A stretch of DNA of 64,000 nucleotides from an uncultured Clostridia bacterium (GTDB taxonomy: Bacteria; Bacillota; Clostridia; Oscillospirales; Ruminococcaceae). The notes under the pieces were generated by a model, which saw only the letters and a program-made list of their open reading frames with translations, was not told the origin of the DNA and made no database searches. Location of the stretch: assembly GCA_947625375.1 (NCBI GenBank), contig CANQOC010000004.1, positions 52,971 through 116,970 of the forward strand, in the 5' to 3' direction. This document shows positions 41,829 through 50,567 of this stretch, piece after piece; position 1 is the first letter of the stretch, and each line of letters opens with the position of its first letter. The translations under genes and the position numbers were made by a program.

Positions 41829-43241
41829 CTACACCCTGTCAATCTTAATCAGGTTCGTATTCCCCGACGTGCCGTTGGTCATGCCGCCGGTGGTGACGAT
41901 GGTGTCGCCCTTGGAGAGTCCGAAGGTCTCGCGCGCGTTCTGCTTCGCGGCGTAAAATAGGACGTCGGTCGAGTCGAACTTTTCGCATATCTTCGGGGTG
42001 ACGCCCCACGAAAGCGCAAGCTTGCGGCGGGTCTTTTCGCTCGTCGTCAGACCGAGAATATCGACCGGACAGCGGAATCTCGACACCATTCTTACCGTCG
42101 CGCCCGAGAGGGAACAAACCGCCATCGCCTTTGCGCCGACGTCAATCGCCATGCCGCAGGTCGCGTGCGAAATCGCGTCGACGGTGTTGTGAATCCTGAA
42201 GTCATATGTCCTGAACAGAGCCGCATAGTCAATCCCGCGCTCGGTCTCCTCGGCTATCTTCGCCATAGTCTGGAGCGCGAGCACCGGGTACTGCCCCGAA
42301 GCGGTCTCGCCCGAGAGCATAATCGCGCTTGTGCCGTCATATATCGCGTTCGCGACGTCAGAGGTCTCGGCGCGGGTCGGCCTCGGGTTGTGTATCATCG
42401 ACTCGAGCATTTCGGTCGCGGTGATGACCCTTTTTCCGAGCATACGGCACTTTGTAATCAGATTTTTCTGGATAGCCGGGAGCTTTTCAAACGCGATTTC
42501 AACGCCCATGTCGCCGCGGCCGATCATAATGCCGCTGCAAAGCTCGACAATCTCCTCAATGTTGTCGACGCCCGACTGGTTCTCGATTTTCGCGATAAGG
42601 TCGATGTCGCTCCCGCCGTGCACGCTCATGAAGTCGACGATGTCCTGTAAATCCTGTTTCGACGAGACGAAGGAGCACGCGATAAAATCGACGTCGTTTT
42701 CGATTCCGAAGAGAATGTCGGACTTGTCCTGTTCCGAGAGGAACACCTGTTTGAGAACCTTTCCCGGGAAAGCCATCGACTTGTTGTTGGAAAGCTCGCC
42801 GCCCTCTTTTACGACCGAGTGGATTTCGTCGCCGTCGATTGACGTGACCTCGAACCGCAGCAAGCCGTTGTTAAGCAGGATTGTGTCGCCGACCTCGAGG
42901 TCGTGCGCCAGTCCCTTATAGTTGACCGACACCCGCTTTTCGTCGCCGACGATGTCGTCGGTCGTAAAGGTGAATTCGTCTCCGGGGTTTAAAAACACCT
43001 TGTTGTTCGCGAATTTTTTGATGCGGTATTCCGGACCCTTTGTGTCCAAAAGGATTGCCACCGGGAGGTCGAGCTCCTCGCGGAGTCGCTTTATAAGCTT
43101 GATTTTTTCAAGATGGTCCTCGTGGGTGCCGTGCGAAAAATTGAGCCGCGCGACATTCATTCCCGAGAGCATCATCTCCCTGAGCGTTGCTTCGTCCGAG
43201 CAAGCCGGACCTATTGTGCAAATAATTTTTGTCTTTCTCAT
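41829..43241 (-). CDS. pyk: Pyruvate kinase
   Basis: A 470-residue enzyme converting phosphoenolpyruvate and ADP to pyruvate and ATP, last step of glycolysis. N-terminal TKIICTIGPA, the catalytic-lysine region IDLIAKIENQSGVDN, the metal-binding segment GIMIGRGDMGVEI, and TRAETSDVANAIYDGTSAIMLSGETASG are all present. It lacks the extra C-terminal PEP-utiliser domain found in Bacillus PykA and is the short form. It stands alone with its own promoter. Confidence 0.97.
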   Translation of the reverse strand: MRKTKIICTIGPACSDEATLREMMLSGMNVARLNFSHGTHEDHLEKIKLIKRLREELDLPVAILLDTKGPEYRIKKFANNKVFLNPGDEFTFTTDDIVGDEKRVSVNYKGLAHDLEVGDTILLNNGLLRFEVTSIDGDEIHSVVKEGGELSNNKSMAFPGKVLKQVFLSEQDKSDILFGIENDVDFIACSFVSSKQDLQDIVDFMSVHGGSDIDLIAKIENQSGVDNIEEIVELCSGIMIGRGDMGVEIAFEKLPAIQKNLITKCRMLGKRVITATEMLESMIHNPRPTRAETSDVANAIYDGTSAIMLSGETASGQYPVLALQTMAKIAEETERGIDYAALFRTYDFRIHNTVDAISHATCGMAIDVGAKAMAVCSLSGATVRMVSRFRCPVDILGLTTSEKTRRKLALSWGVTPKICEKFDSTDVLFYAAKQNARETFGLSKGDTIVTTGGMTNGTSGNTNLIKIDRV

Positions 43242-43275
43242 GCCGATACCGCCTTTCGGTTAAATTTCTGTAATA

Positions 43276-43304
43276 ATTATATCACATCTTCCTCCGCTTG
43301 TGAA
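43276..43304 (-). promoter_or_regulatory. Promoter of pyruvate kinase
   Basis: TTCACA, a 17-base spacer and TATAAT on the minus strand, 35 bases before the start. Confidence 0.85.
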
Positions 43305-43425
43305 GACTTTTTTTACAAAAAGACGGAACTTTTCGCCATTCCACGATTCATAGACGCGCTTTCACTTGACTTGCGCCCGCCGCCGTGCCATTATTATAGC
43401 ATAGCAAAAGACAGGAGGCGCTTAT

Positions 43426-43974
43426 GTGAATATGGACAGAGAAAAATTCGGCGCGTTTATCGCCGTCACAAGAAGACAGCGCGGAATGACCCAACAGGAG
43501 CTTGCGAAAAAGCTCTCGGTCACAAATAAGGCGGTCAGCCGCTGGGAGACCGCCGAGGGTTTCCCCGACATCACGACCCTCGAACCGCTCGCCGACGCCC
43601 TCGGGATAAGCCTTATTGAGCTGATGCGCTCCGAGCGCCTCGAACGGCTCGACGAAAAGTCGTCACAGGCCCTTTCGGACACGATTGAGCTCGCGAACCT
43701 CCGCCGCGACCGCCGCGTCTTCATCGTCGCCGCAATCGGAATCTCGCTCGTCGGACTGATGATAATCGCGCTCGCGGTCTTTGTGCCGTGCGCACCGACG
43801 GTCTGGACGCTGCCGTTTGTGTTCTGCACATCCGTCGGAATCTGCTGCCTCTGCTACGCACTGCACAACCGCCGGAAAAAGCTCCCCTCGGCGCTTTGGT
43901 TCGCCGCCGCCGGCGTCCTTCTATTCGTCCCGGCGGCACAGCTTATAATCCTCCTTGTGCTGATGATTTTCTGA
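43426..43974 (+). CDS. XRE-type regulator with membrane domain
   Basis: A 182-residue protein with an N-terminal helix-turn-helix (about 5-65: FIAVTRRQRGMTQQELAKKLSVTNKAVSRWETAEGFPD), the Cro/CI pattern, followed by a linker and three hydrophobic segments (about 102-124, 127-147, 158-180). Membrane-tethered XRE proteins are common in Bacillota and probably sense envelope state. A GTG at 43426, 7 bases after AGGAGG, is the preferred start over an ATG two codons later. The downstream gene follows at 14 bases and is likely cotranscribed. A TTGACT lies at 43366 but its spacing to TATTAT is 20 bases. Confidence 0.85.
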   Translation: MNMDREKFGAFIAVTRRQRGMTQQELAKKLSVTNKAVSRWETAEGFPDITTLEPLADALGISLIELMRSERLERLDEKSSQALSDTIELANLRRDRRVFIVAAIGISLVGLMIIALAVFVPCAPTVWTLPFVFCTSVGICCLCYALHNRRKKLPSALWFAAAGVLLFVPAAQLIILLVLMIF

Positions 43975-43987
43975 CGGGGTGACACCT

Positions 43988-44440
43988 ATGAAACTGATAA
44001 TTTTGCGGTTTATAAGCATTTTCGCGGCACTTATCGTCCTTGCCGGACTTGTGTCCTGCATCACCGTAATGAAGAGCGACAAAACCGTCTTCGGGCTCGA
44101 TATCTCCGACGCCGAGGTCATCTCGGACACCGACAGTCACGGCGGCTGGCTCGGCGACGGCGAGCGGTTCATGATTGTAAAATTCAATGAGACGCCGAGC
44201 GTCTTCCCCGACGGCTGGAGACCGCTCCCCGCCGACAGCGGCACTGTGCGCGCAATCTGGGGCACCGAGGACGAGAGCGGCAGGTACGGCCCCTATATCC
44301 TCGCGGAAATCCCGCGGGTGACGTCGGGAATGTACTGCTTCGCCGACCGCTCGCCCGACGGTCACCACTACCTCAACCTCACCGCAGCAGTCTACGACTT
44401 TGATACCGATGTGCTGTATTATGTTGTGATGGATACGTGA
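43988..44440 (+). CDS. Membrane-anchored protein of unknown function
   Basis: A 150-residue protein with one N-terminal hydrophobic helix (about 5-25, with a LVSC sequence that only loosely matches a lipobox) and an extracytoplasmic domain of about 120 residues rich in Asp, Gly and Trp. No family recognised. It follows the membrane XRE regulator by 14 bases, so it may be its signal-sensing partner. The ATG is preceded by GGGGTG. Confidence 0.65.
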   Translation: MKLIILRFISIFAALIVLAGLVSCITVMKSDKTVFGLDISDAEVISDTDSHGGWLGDGERFMIVKFNETPSVFPDGWRPLPADSGTVRAIWGTEDESGRYGPYILAEIPRVTSGMYCFADRSPDGHHYLNLTAAVYDFDTDVLYYVVMDT

Positions 44441-45125
44441 GGGGAGAAGGCTGCTATGACAGGGGGTAGTGCGAGGGGTAAAACTAAGAGGGCGGCGCAC
44501 TGACATGTAAAAGGAATTCGCGAAGCGAATGCTATTTTTAGTAACTGCCACAATAAGGACATTTGCGCATGTTTATTAAAGATAAGCATCGCCGCACTGC
44601 GTAAAACAAGGAATTCGCTTCGCTCATGCCATCTAAATCACCCTACCCCGACCCTTCCCTTGAGGGGAGGGAGATGGGAGCACTCCTGCACAAGTATAAT
44701 AAAACATGAGCTCGGCGTCCGACCTCGTTATAAGGAATTCGCTTCGCTCATGCTATTTATAGTCTCCCACCCCCTTCCCTCCCACATGGGAGGGGGTTAT
44801 TCGTCACCAGAGTTTGGATTGCCGCCTGACGGCGGGGGTATTTCAGCACGACGTCATGTGTCGCTAATAAGGAGTCCGCCTTCGGCGGACGGCTTATCAC
44901 GTCACCTTGACGGTGACGTGATTACGCCATATCCCCCACCCCTGCCCCTCCCCGCCGGGGAGGGGTGTGCAAGGATTTGCCTATCGGCGATACTAACGAG
45001 GGAAGGCGCAGCCGCGGCAGCCGAAGGCTGCCGAAACGAAAAGGAGCAAGAAAACCGCTTGCGGGTTTTTCTGCTCCTTTCGTTCGCGCGCGAAGCGCGC
45101 CGGATGCGCCCGGGGCGAAGCGTAC
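44441..45125. repeat. Gene-free repeat island 3
   Basis: No gene. R1 boxes near 44512, 44611 and 44736, with CCTTCCCTTGAGGGGAGG and CCCTCCCACATGGGAGGG following the latter two. It also holds hairpins GTCCGCC-ttc-GGCGGAC (about 44873), GTCACC-ttga-CGGTGAC (about 44897) and CCCCTCCCCGCCGGGGAGGGG (about 44945), and cloverleaf copy D (45005-45110). Confidence 0.78.
45005..45110. repeat. Cloverleaf repeat, copy D
   Basis: Outer stem GGCGCAGCC/GGATGCGCC with one mismatch. First side arm CGGCAGCC-gaa-GGCTGCCG (45015-45033). Central arm from AACGAAA to TTTCGTT with the conserved GCTTGC loop. Third arm GCGCGC-GAA-GCGCGC (45086-45100). Confidence 0.85.
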
Positions 45126-45384
45126 GCAGTCAGAAGACAGATTTCAGAGGTCAGAAGTCAGATGTCCATCCTCCAAATGCCGTCCTCCTGCACCACATAA
45201 GTGCCCATTCCACATGCATTATTTTCAAAATTTGAATTTGTTACAAAAGGCGCCCGCAGTCAGATGACAGATATCAGAGGTCAGAAGTCAGATGTACACT
45301 CTCAAAATGCCGTCCTACTGCGCCACAGGAGTGCCCATTCCGCACACATTATTTTCAAAATTTTAATTTGTTGCAAAAGGCGCC
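45126..45384. repeat. Direct tandem duplication of about 130 bp
   Basis: Two consecutive units (45126-45255 and 45256-45384) start GCAGTCAGA, carry TCAGAGGTCAGAAGTCAGATG, then ATGCCGTCCT, GTGCCCATTCC and CATTATTTTCAAAATTT and end AAAAGGCGCC. A third unit starts at 45385 but breaks off after 12 bases into a C/T-rich tract (to about 45450). No gene. Confidence 0.8.
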
Positions 45385-45456
45385 GCAGTCAGAAATTTGA
45401 CTTCTATTCTCTAACCATCTATCCTCTAATCATCTATCCCCTATCTTCTATCAGCC

Positions 45457-45485
45457 TTTACAAACCCCGAAAAGTGTGGTATAAT
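45457..45485 (+). promoter_or_regulatory. Promoter of iorAB
   Basis: TTTACA, a 17-base spacer and perfect TATAAT, 32 bases before the iorA start. Confidence 0.88.
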
Positions 45486-45516
45486 TCGGGTAACTATGAA
45501 AAAGAGGCGAGGAATT

Positions 45517-47256
45517 ATGTCAAAAACACTACTTTTGGGCAACGAGGGCGTTGCGCAGGGACTTTATGAGGCGGGAGTGCGGTTTGTGTCGTCATATCCC
45601 GGGACGCCGTCGACCGAAATCACCGAGGCGGCGGTAAAGCACGACGAAATCTATTGCGAGTGGGCGCCGAACGAAAAGGTCGCCTTTGAGGCCGCTTTCG
45701 GGGCAAGCCTCGGGGGCGCGCGGAGCTTCTGCGCGATGAAGCACGTCGGTCTCAACGTCGCGGCGGACCCGCTCTATACCGCGTCGTATATCGGCGTGAA
45801 CGCGGGACTTGTCTGCGCGGTCGCCGACGACCCCGGTCTTCATTCGTCACAGAATGAACAGGACTCGCGGAGGCACGCCGTCGCGTCGAAGGTCCCGATG
45901 CTCGAGCCGTGTGACTCCGAGGAATGCCGCGACTTTGCGGTGCTCGCGTATAAGCTGTCCGAGACATTCGACACCCCGGTGCTGCTGAGGCTTTCAACCC
46001 GTATTTCGCACTCGCGGTCGCCGGTCGGACTTAACGAACGCCGCGAAATCCCGCTTAAGGACTACGAAAAAAACGTCTCGAAAAACGTCATGATGCCGTC
46101 GCAGGCAAAGGCGGCGCACAAAAAGGTCGAGGAGAGGCTTTTAAAGCTCCGCGAATATGCCGAGACCTCGGGAATCAACCGAATCGAGTGGGGCGGACGC
46201 GACATCGGAATCATCGCCGCCGGCTCGTCATATGTCTACGCAAAAGAGGCGCTCGGCGACGGCGTGAGCTACCTTAAGCTCGGAATGGTCAACCCGCTCC
46301 CGATTGAGCTTATCAGGGAATTCGCCGCGGGCGTCAAAAAGGTGGTCGTCGTCGAGGAGCTTGACGACATCATCGAGGCGCACTGCCGGCGGTACGGAAT
46401 AAATGCGGTCGGAAAGGAGCTTTTCCCCTTCACCGGCGAGTTTTCACAGGCGACGGTCAGAAGCGCGATTCTGGGCATCGAGCCGCCCTACCGCGAGCTT
46501 GAAGACGGGGCGCTCCCCCGCCCGCCGATGCTCTGTGCCGGGTGCCCTCACCGCGGGTTGTTCTATGCCCTGCGCGGGTTGAAGCTCTATGTCAGCGGCG
46601 ACATCGGCTGTTACACTCTCGGCGCAAACGCCCCGCTTTCGTCAATCGACTCTGTCCTCTGCATGGGCGCGTCGGTCAGCGGTCTTCACGGATTCAACAC
46701 TGCGCGCGGCAAGGAACAGGCAAAGAAATCCGTCGCGGTCATCGGCGACTCGACATTTGTGCACTCGGGAATCACCGGCCTGATTGACATATCGTATAAC
46801 CAAGGGCTGTCGACCGTAATCGTCCTCGACAACTCAATCACCGGAATGACCGGTCACCAGAACAATCCCGCCAACGGACTTACAATCAAGGGCGACCCGA
46901 CCGCCGCGGTCGACCTCGAGGCGCTCGCAAGGGCGGTAGGATACCGAAGAGTCGCGGTCGTCGACCCTTATGACGTCGAGACGACGAGGAAGACGGTAAT
47001 CGAAGAGCTCGAAGCCGAGGAGCCGTCGCTGATTATTTCGAGGCGGCCCTGTGCGCTCCTTAAATATGTGAAGCACTCCACCGCCCTTTCGGTCGACGCC
47101 GAAAAGTGCGTCGGCTGCGGGTCCTGCCTTAACGTCGGGTGCCCGGCGCTGTCGAGAAAGGACAAGAAGGCGCTCATCGACCCGGAACAGTGCCTCGGCT
47201 GCGGAATATGCGCGTCGGCCTGCCGGTTCGGAGCAATCGTCAAGGAGGGAAAATAA
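45517..47256 (+). CDS. iorA: Indolepyruvate:ferredoxin oxidoreductase, alpha subunit
   Basis: A 579-residue thiamine-diphosphate enzyme subunit that oxidatively decarboxylates aryl pyruvates made from aromatic amino acids, giving acyl-CoA and reduced ferredoxin. The N-terminal pyrimidine domain begins LLGNEGVAQGLYEAGVRFVSSYPGTPSTE; the TPP pyrophosphate region has CAGCPHRG and GDSTFVHSG. The C-terminus carries a two-cluster ferredoxin domain (CVGCGSCLNVGCP and CLGCGICASACRFG); the first motif has one residue more than the usual spacing. It is typical of anaerobic amino-acid fermenters. The ATG at 45517 follows GAGGAA; another ATG 21 bases upstream is possible. iorB follows directly. Confidence 0.95.
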   Translation: MSKTLLLGNEGVAQGLYEAGVRFVSSYPGTPSTEITEAAVKHDEIYCEWAPNEKVAFEAAFGASLGGARSFCAMKHVGLNVAADPLYTASYIGVNAGLVCAVADDPGLHSSQNEQDSRRHAVASKVPMLEPCDSEECRDFAVLAYKLSETFDTPVLLRLSTRISHSRSPVGLNERREIPLKDYEKNVSKNVMMPSQAKAAHKKVEERLLKLREYAETSGINRIEWGGRDIGIIAAGSSYVYAKEALGDGVSYLKLGMVNPLPIELIREFAAGVKKVVVVEELDDIIEAHCRRYGINAVGKELFPFTGEFSQATVRSAILGIEPPYRELEDGALPRPPMLCAGCPHRGLFYALRGLKLYVSGDIGCYTLGANAPLSSIDSVLCMGASVSGLHGFNTARGKEQAKKSVAVIGDSTFVHSGITGLIDISYNQGLSTVIVLDNSITGMTGHQNNPANGLTIKGDPTAAVDLEALARAVGYRRVAVVDPYDVETTRKTVIEELEAEEPSLIISRRPCALLKYVKHSTALSVDAEKCVGCGSCLNVGCPALSRKDKKALIDPEQCLGCGICASACRFGAIVKEGK

Positions 47257-47829
47257 ATGTCTGTGAAGAATATACTTATCGTCGGCGTCGGCGGACAGGG
47301 AACGCTTTTGGCGTCGAAGATTATGGGCCGGGTTTATCTTGAACAGGGGTATGACGTCAAAGTCAGCGAGATCCACGGAATGTCGCAGCGCGGCGGCTCT
47401 GTCGTCACATATGTCAGATACGGCGACAAGGTCTGGTCACCGGTCATCGAAAAGGGCGAGGCGGACATCGTCATCTCCTTTGAAGAGCTTGAATCGGCGA
47501 GGTGGCTCCCCTATCTCAAGCCGGACGGCGTCCTTATTTCGAGCACACAGCGCCTCGACCCTTCGCCCGTAATCATGGGCAAGGCGGAGTATCCCGAAAA
47601 TATCCTCGGAAAGATTTCGGCGCTCGGAATCAAGGTCATACCGCTCCCGGCGGACAGGCTTGCGGCCGAGGCGGGAAACATCAAATCGGCAAACATCGTC
47701 CTTTTGGGCGCGGCGGCTCGGCGTCAGGACATTCCGAAGGACGTCTGGATTGAGGCGATTCGGGCGTCGGTCCCGCCGAAGACCCTCGAAACAAACCTCA
47801 GAGCTTTCGAGCTCGGATATGCGGAGTGA
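47257..47829 (+). CDS. iorB: Indolepyruvate oxidoreductase, beta subunit
   Basis: A 190-residue gamma-domain subunit of the 2-oxoacid:ferredoxin oxidoreductase family, forming the heteromer with IorA. It begins KNILIVGVGGQGTLLASKIMGRVYLEQGYDVK, the family signature, with SEIHGMSQRGGSVVTYVRYG following. It starts one base after the iorA stop, so translation is coupled. A flavodoxin-like gene follows by 2 bases. Confidence 0.95.
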   Translation: MSVKNILIVGVGGQGTLLASKIMGRVYLEQGYDVKVSEIHGMSQRGGSVVTYVRYGDKVWSPVIEKGEADIVISFEELESARWLPYLKPDGVLISSTQRLDPSPVIMGKAEYPENILGKISALGIKVIPLPADRLAAEAGNIKSANIVLLGAAARRQDIPKDVWIEAIRASVPPKTLETNLRAFELGYAE

Positions 47830-47831
47830 AC

Positions 47832-48401
47832 ATGAAAAATCTGCTTTTTATCAACACATGCGTGCGGCCGGAGTCGCGGACAAAGCGGCTCGCTGACCGT
47901 CTTTTGGAGCGGCTCGGCGGCGAAGTGACCGAGGTCCGTCCCGACCTTGCGGGAATGGCCCCTCTGACCGCGGAATCGCTTATGAAGCGCGACAGGATTT
48001 TGGCGGACGGTGATTTATCCGCCCCCGAGCTTTTTGCGGCAAGGCAGTTTGCGGCTGCCGACCGAATCGTCATCGCGGCGCCCTATTGGGACCTCGCTTT
48101 TCCCGCGTGGCTGAGGATTTATCTCGAAAACGTGACGGTCTGCGGCGTGACGTTCAGGTACACCGAAGAGGGCATACCCCTTGGGCTCTGCCGCGCCGAC
48201 CGTCTCTATTACGTCACGACCGCCGGCGGCCCGATTTCATATAACTTCGGCTTCGAGTACGTCAGCGCACTCGCGAAGGGGTTCTACGGAATTCCGGACA
48301 CAAGGCTCGTCTTTGCCGAGGGTCTTGATATCGTCGGGTGCGATACGGAAAGGGTGATGAGAGAGGCGGAGGAGAGGATAGAGGGGGTTATCCGAGCATA
48401 A
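47832..48401 (+). CDS. Flavodoxin-fold NAD(P)H oxidoreductase (azoreductase-like)
   Basis: A 189-residue flavodoxin-fold protein of the NAD(P)H quinone/azoreductase type. It has the phosphate-binding start LFINTCVRPESRTKRLADRLLERL, the FMN-contacting IAAPYWDLAFPAWLRIYLENV and the substrate-side TTAGGPISYNFGFEYVSALAKGFYG. It should reduce quinones or similar acceptors using FMN. It is translated in line with iorB (2-base gap), so it may use or balance the electrons released by aryl-pyruvate oxidation. This link is an inference. Confidence 0.87.
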   Translation: MKNLLFINTCVRPESRTKRLADRLLERLGGEVTEVRPDLAGMAPLTAESLMKRDRILADGDLSAPELFAARQFAAADRIVIAAPYWDLAFPAWLRIYLENVTVCGVTFRYTEEGIPLGLCRADRLYYVTTAGGPISYNFGFEYVSALAKGFYGIPDTRLVFAEGLDIVGCDTERVMREAEERIEGVIRA

Positions 48402-48433
48402 AAAACGAACCGACACAGCGGTGTATCGGTTCA
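48401..48433 (-). terminator. Terminator of DUF4867 gene
   Basis: GAACCGATACA/TGTGTCGGTTC stem on the minus strand followed by GTTTTTTA. It touches the stop of the converging flavodoxin gene. Confidence 0.8.
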
Positions 48434-48452
48434 TAAAATAAGCGTTATTTTC

Positions 48453-48484
48453 GGGGGCATCCGCTTTGGGTGCCCCCGGTTTTC
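48453..48484 (+). terminator. Terminator of iorAB unit
   Basis: GGGGGCA...TGCCCCC stem followed by GGTTTTC on the plus strand. Confidence 0.8.
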
Positions 48485-48493
48485 GCCATAATG

Positions 48494-49132
48494 TCAGATG
48501 CTGTCGGCGATGTCGATATTGTCGCCTTTAAGGCCAATCCACGCGCCCTGTGCGGCTTCGGAGGAGTCGGGGTGAGCCAGAAGCCACTTGTTGCACGCCC
48601 AGAGGCGCTTATCCTCGGTCGTCTTCGGGTCACAGCTCGGGCGCTTGGTGTTCGTCCCCTTCGGGAGCGCGACAAGGACGCGGAAACCCTTTTCGGGGTC
48701 GGTGTGACACGGCGCATAGTGGAGCGTTGTCGCGTAGCACTCGACGAAAACGCCCTTCGGAGCGCGGAAAGCCTTTACCTTAGCGGTGTCGAGGACGCCG
48801 TCGACAGCCTCGCTCTGCTTTGCGACCAAAAGGATAAAGTCCTCGGTGCCGAGGTTGAATTCGCTGTCGCGGTGATATTCAAGGCAGTTGAGCTTTGTGT
48901 TGTGTCCGTTGCACCAGCCGAGCTGTACCGGCATTCCGCCGAAAAGATGACAGGATATCTCCATCGCCGCGGGAAGCTGCTGAAGAGTAAGGTCCATCGC
49001 GACATAGTCGGTGCCCTCGGGAAGAGGGGTCTTTTCGAGAGCGGCGGTGACCATTTTGGCGACGTCTTCCATGCCGTCGACCACCTGTCCGTACTCCCTG
49101 AACTCGGGGTCATAAACTGAATAAATCTTCAT
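48494..49132 (-). CDS. DUF4867 family protein
   Basis: A 212-residue soluble protein matching DUF4867, a cupin-like Bacillota family often near sugar metabolism genes. Recognisable parts are FREYGQVVDG at the start, the histidine-rich NGHNTKLNCLEYHRDSEFN that could bind metal, and CYATTLHYAPCHTD. No catalytic role is established. It has its own promoter and terminator. Confidence 0.82.
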   Translation of the reverse strand: MKIYSVYDPEFREYGQVVDGMEDVAKMVTAALEKTPLPEGTDYVAMDLTLQQLPAAMEISCHLFGGMPVQLGWCNGHNTKLNCLEYHRDSEFNLGTEDFILLVAKQSEAVDGVLDTAKVKAFRAPKGVFVECYATTLHYAPCHTDPEKGFRVLVALPKGTNTKRPSCDPKTTEDKRLWACNKWLLAHPDSSEAAQGAWIGLKGDNIDIADSI

Positions 49133-49210
49133 GGTGTATCCTCCTTAAAATTAAGCGCAGGGTGCGCCATTGTCACAAAATCCGTCAGTCAGTCTTTCTT
49201 GATTTATATA

Positions 49211-49239
49211 AGTATATAACATTCATAAAAAAAGTGCAA
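49211..49239 (-). promoter_or_regulatory. Promoter of DUF4867 gene
   Basis: TTGCAC, a 17-base spacer and TATACT on the minus strand, 79 bases before the start. Confidence 0.8.
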
Positions 49240-49302
49240 TACTGTTGCGAAAAATTTACCTTTTTGACAAAAAACGTCTCGGCCTTTTGTGCAAGTATAT
49301 AG

Positions 49303-50043
49303 TCAGATAAGCTTCATTACCTCGCTCATAACCTCGCCGATTTTGTCATGAAAGACGATGTCGGCGGCGGAGTCGAACGGGGTTTCGTCGCGGTTGATTA
49401 AGACGGTCGTGTTCCCGGAAAAATAGCGAATCAGTCCGGCGGCGGGGTAGACGTTGAGCGAAGTCCCGCCGATGATAAGGAGGTCGGCGGAGCGCATCGC
49501 CCGAACCGACGCGGTCAGGACGGCGTCGTCGAGCGGCTCTTCATAGAGGACGACGTCGGGCTTAATCTTTCCGCCGCAGCTTTCACAGCGCGGAACCTTT
49601 CCGGCGGCGGCGATTACCCCCTCTTTCGGGAAGCTTTTCCCGCAGTCGGCGCAGTGATATGTGCGAACGGTGCCGTGAAGCTCAAGGACGTTTTTTGACC
49701 CCGCGGCCTGGTGGAGTCCGTCGATGTTCTGGGTGATGACGGCGGAGAGCTTTCCGAGGCGCTCGAGCTCGGCGAGCGCGATATGCGCGGGATTTGGCGC
49801 GGCGGTGGTGCTTAGGAAGTATTTATAGTAGAAGTCGTAGAAGACGTCGGTGTCGGACTCAAAAAAGCTGTGGCTGAGGATTGTCTCGGGCGGCACGCCG
49901 TATTCGCGGACGGTCGAATAAAGGCCGTCCTTGCTGCGGTAGTCCTTGACTCCGCTCTCGGTCGACACCCCCGCTCCGCCGAAAAACACCGCGCTGTGCG
50001 CTTCGCGCAGGGCGGCGGCGAAGGAAGAGAGATTGTTGGACAT
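49303..50043 (-). CDS. cobB: Sir2-family NAD-dependent protein deacylase
   Basis: A 246-residue sirtuin that removes acetyl or other acyl groups from lysines using NAD. The NAD motif reads GAGVSTESGVKDYR; Q105-N-I-D108 and catalytic H123 in LELHGTV are present; zinc is held by C131, C134, C153 and C156. The GTSLNVYPAAGL block completes the site. It has a strong promoter but a 5' leader of about 140 bases. The acylation target is unknown; protein acetylation control of metabolism is the usual role. Confidence 0.94.
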   Translation of the reverse strand: MSNNLSSFAAALREAHSAVFFGGAGVSTESGVKDYRSKDGLYSTVREYGVPPETILSHSFFESDTDVFYDFYYKYFLSTTAAPNPAHIALAELERLGKLSAVITQNIDGLHQAAGSKNVLELHGTVRTYHCADCGKSFPKEGVIAAAGKVPRCESCGGKIKPDVVLYEEPLDDAVLTASVRAMRSADLLIIGGTSLNVYPAAGLIRYFSGNTTVLINRDETPFDSAADIVFHDKIGEVMSEVMKLI

Positions 50044-50187
50044 GATGAAGGCTCCTTAATGAATTTTATGATTTATATATATCCCTGACCGCAGCAAAAT
50101 TATAATTGCAGCAATAATCAAAACAGTTTTCATAACCGTACTATGATTTTTGTTTTCATACCCTGACTCCGACGTATTTATTAGTGA

Positions 50188-50216
50188 ATTATACCAAATG
50201 CAGGAGAAAATGTCAA
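50188..50216 (-). promoter_or_regulatory. Promoter of sirtuin gene
   Basis: TTGACA, a 17-base spacer and TATAAT on the minus strand. Confidence 0.88.
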
Positions 50217-50232
50217 GTTGGATGAGGGCGAT

Positions 50233-50350
50233 GATGTGGCCTAAAAGGCCACATCAAGAAGTTAGAAATTAGATGATAGAGTTTCAAGGTGTCGCCTTCG
50301 GCGACGGTTTTAAATTTTGCATAATGAGCGCAGAACGGACGCTCCCTTGT
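50233..50350. repeat. R5 repeat, copy near sirtuin
   Basis: GATGTGGCC-taaa-AGGCCACATC palindrome, a short 7-bp tract, the GTCGCC-ttc-GGCGAC hairpin and the tail with TAATGAGCGCAGAACGGACG. Together with R4 (50358-50463) and a C/T-rich tract it fills the gap 50217-50514; no gene. Confidence 0.72.
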
Positions 50351-50357
50351 AGTGGGG

Positions 50358-50463
50358 TGTGTCATATTCCGCCCACATTTAAATCCAAAGCAGTTAATGG
50401 ATAGCGATTAGTAGCGGTGAATCACAAAGCAAAATTTTTTAATGTGGTCTTTGGGACACTCCC
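50358..50463. repeat. R4 repeat module, copy 2
   Basis: Same block order as 4787-4894: GTGTCATATTCCGCCCACATT at one end, AGTTAATGGA and GCGATTAGTAGCGG in the middle, GGGACACTCCC at the other. At 4787 the order relative to R5 is R4 then R5; here it is R5 then R4. Confidence 0.7.
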
Positions 50464-50514
50464 GCTTCTACCCTCTAATCATCTAATCATCTAAAAATTT
50501 TTTACTCCAAACGC

Positions 50515-50543
50515 TTGACAAGCGGTATACTTCGTGATATGAT
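50515..50543 (+). promoter_or_regulatory. Promoter of PadR operon
   Basis: TTGACA, a 17-base spacer and TATGAT, 25 bases before the start. Confidence 0.9.
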
Positions 50544-50567
50544 GTATGCCATGAGAGGAGGCATTGT

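Noticed and set aside
44660..45235. Open frames of 60-190 codons in repeat islands (also 5738-6148, 6158-6343, 52679-52978)
   Set aside because: They run through dispersed repeats and hairpins, appear in several frames at once and share peptides with other repeat copies; no ribosome-binding sites.
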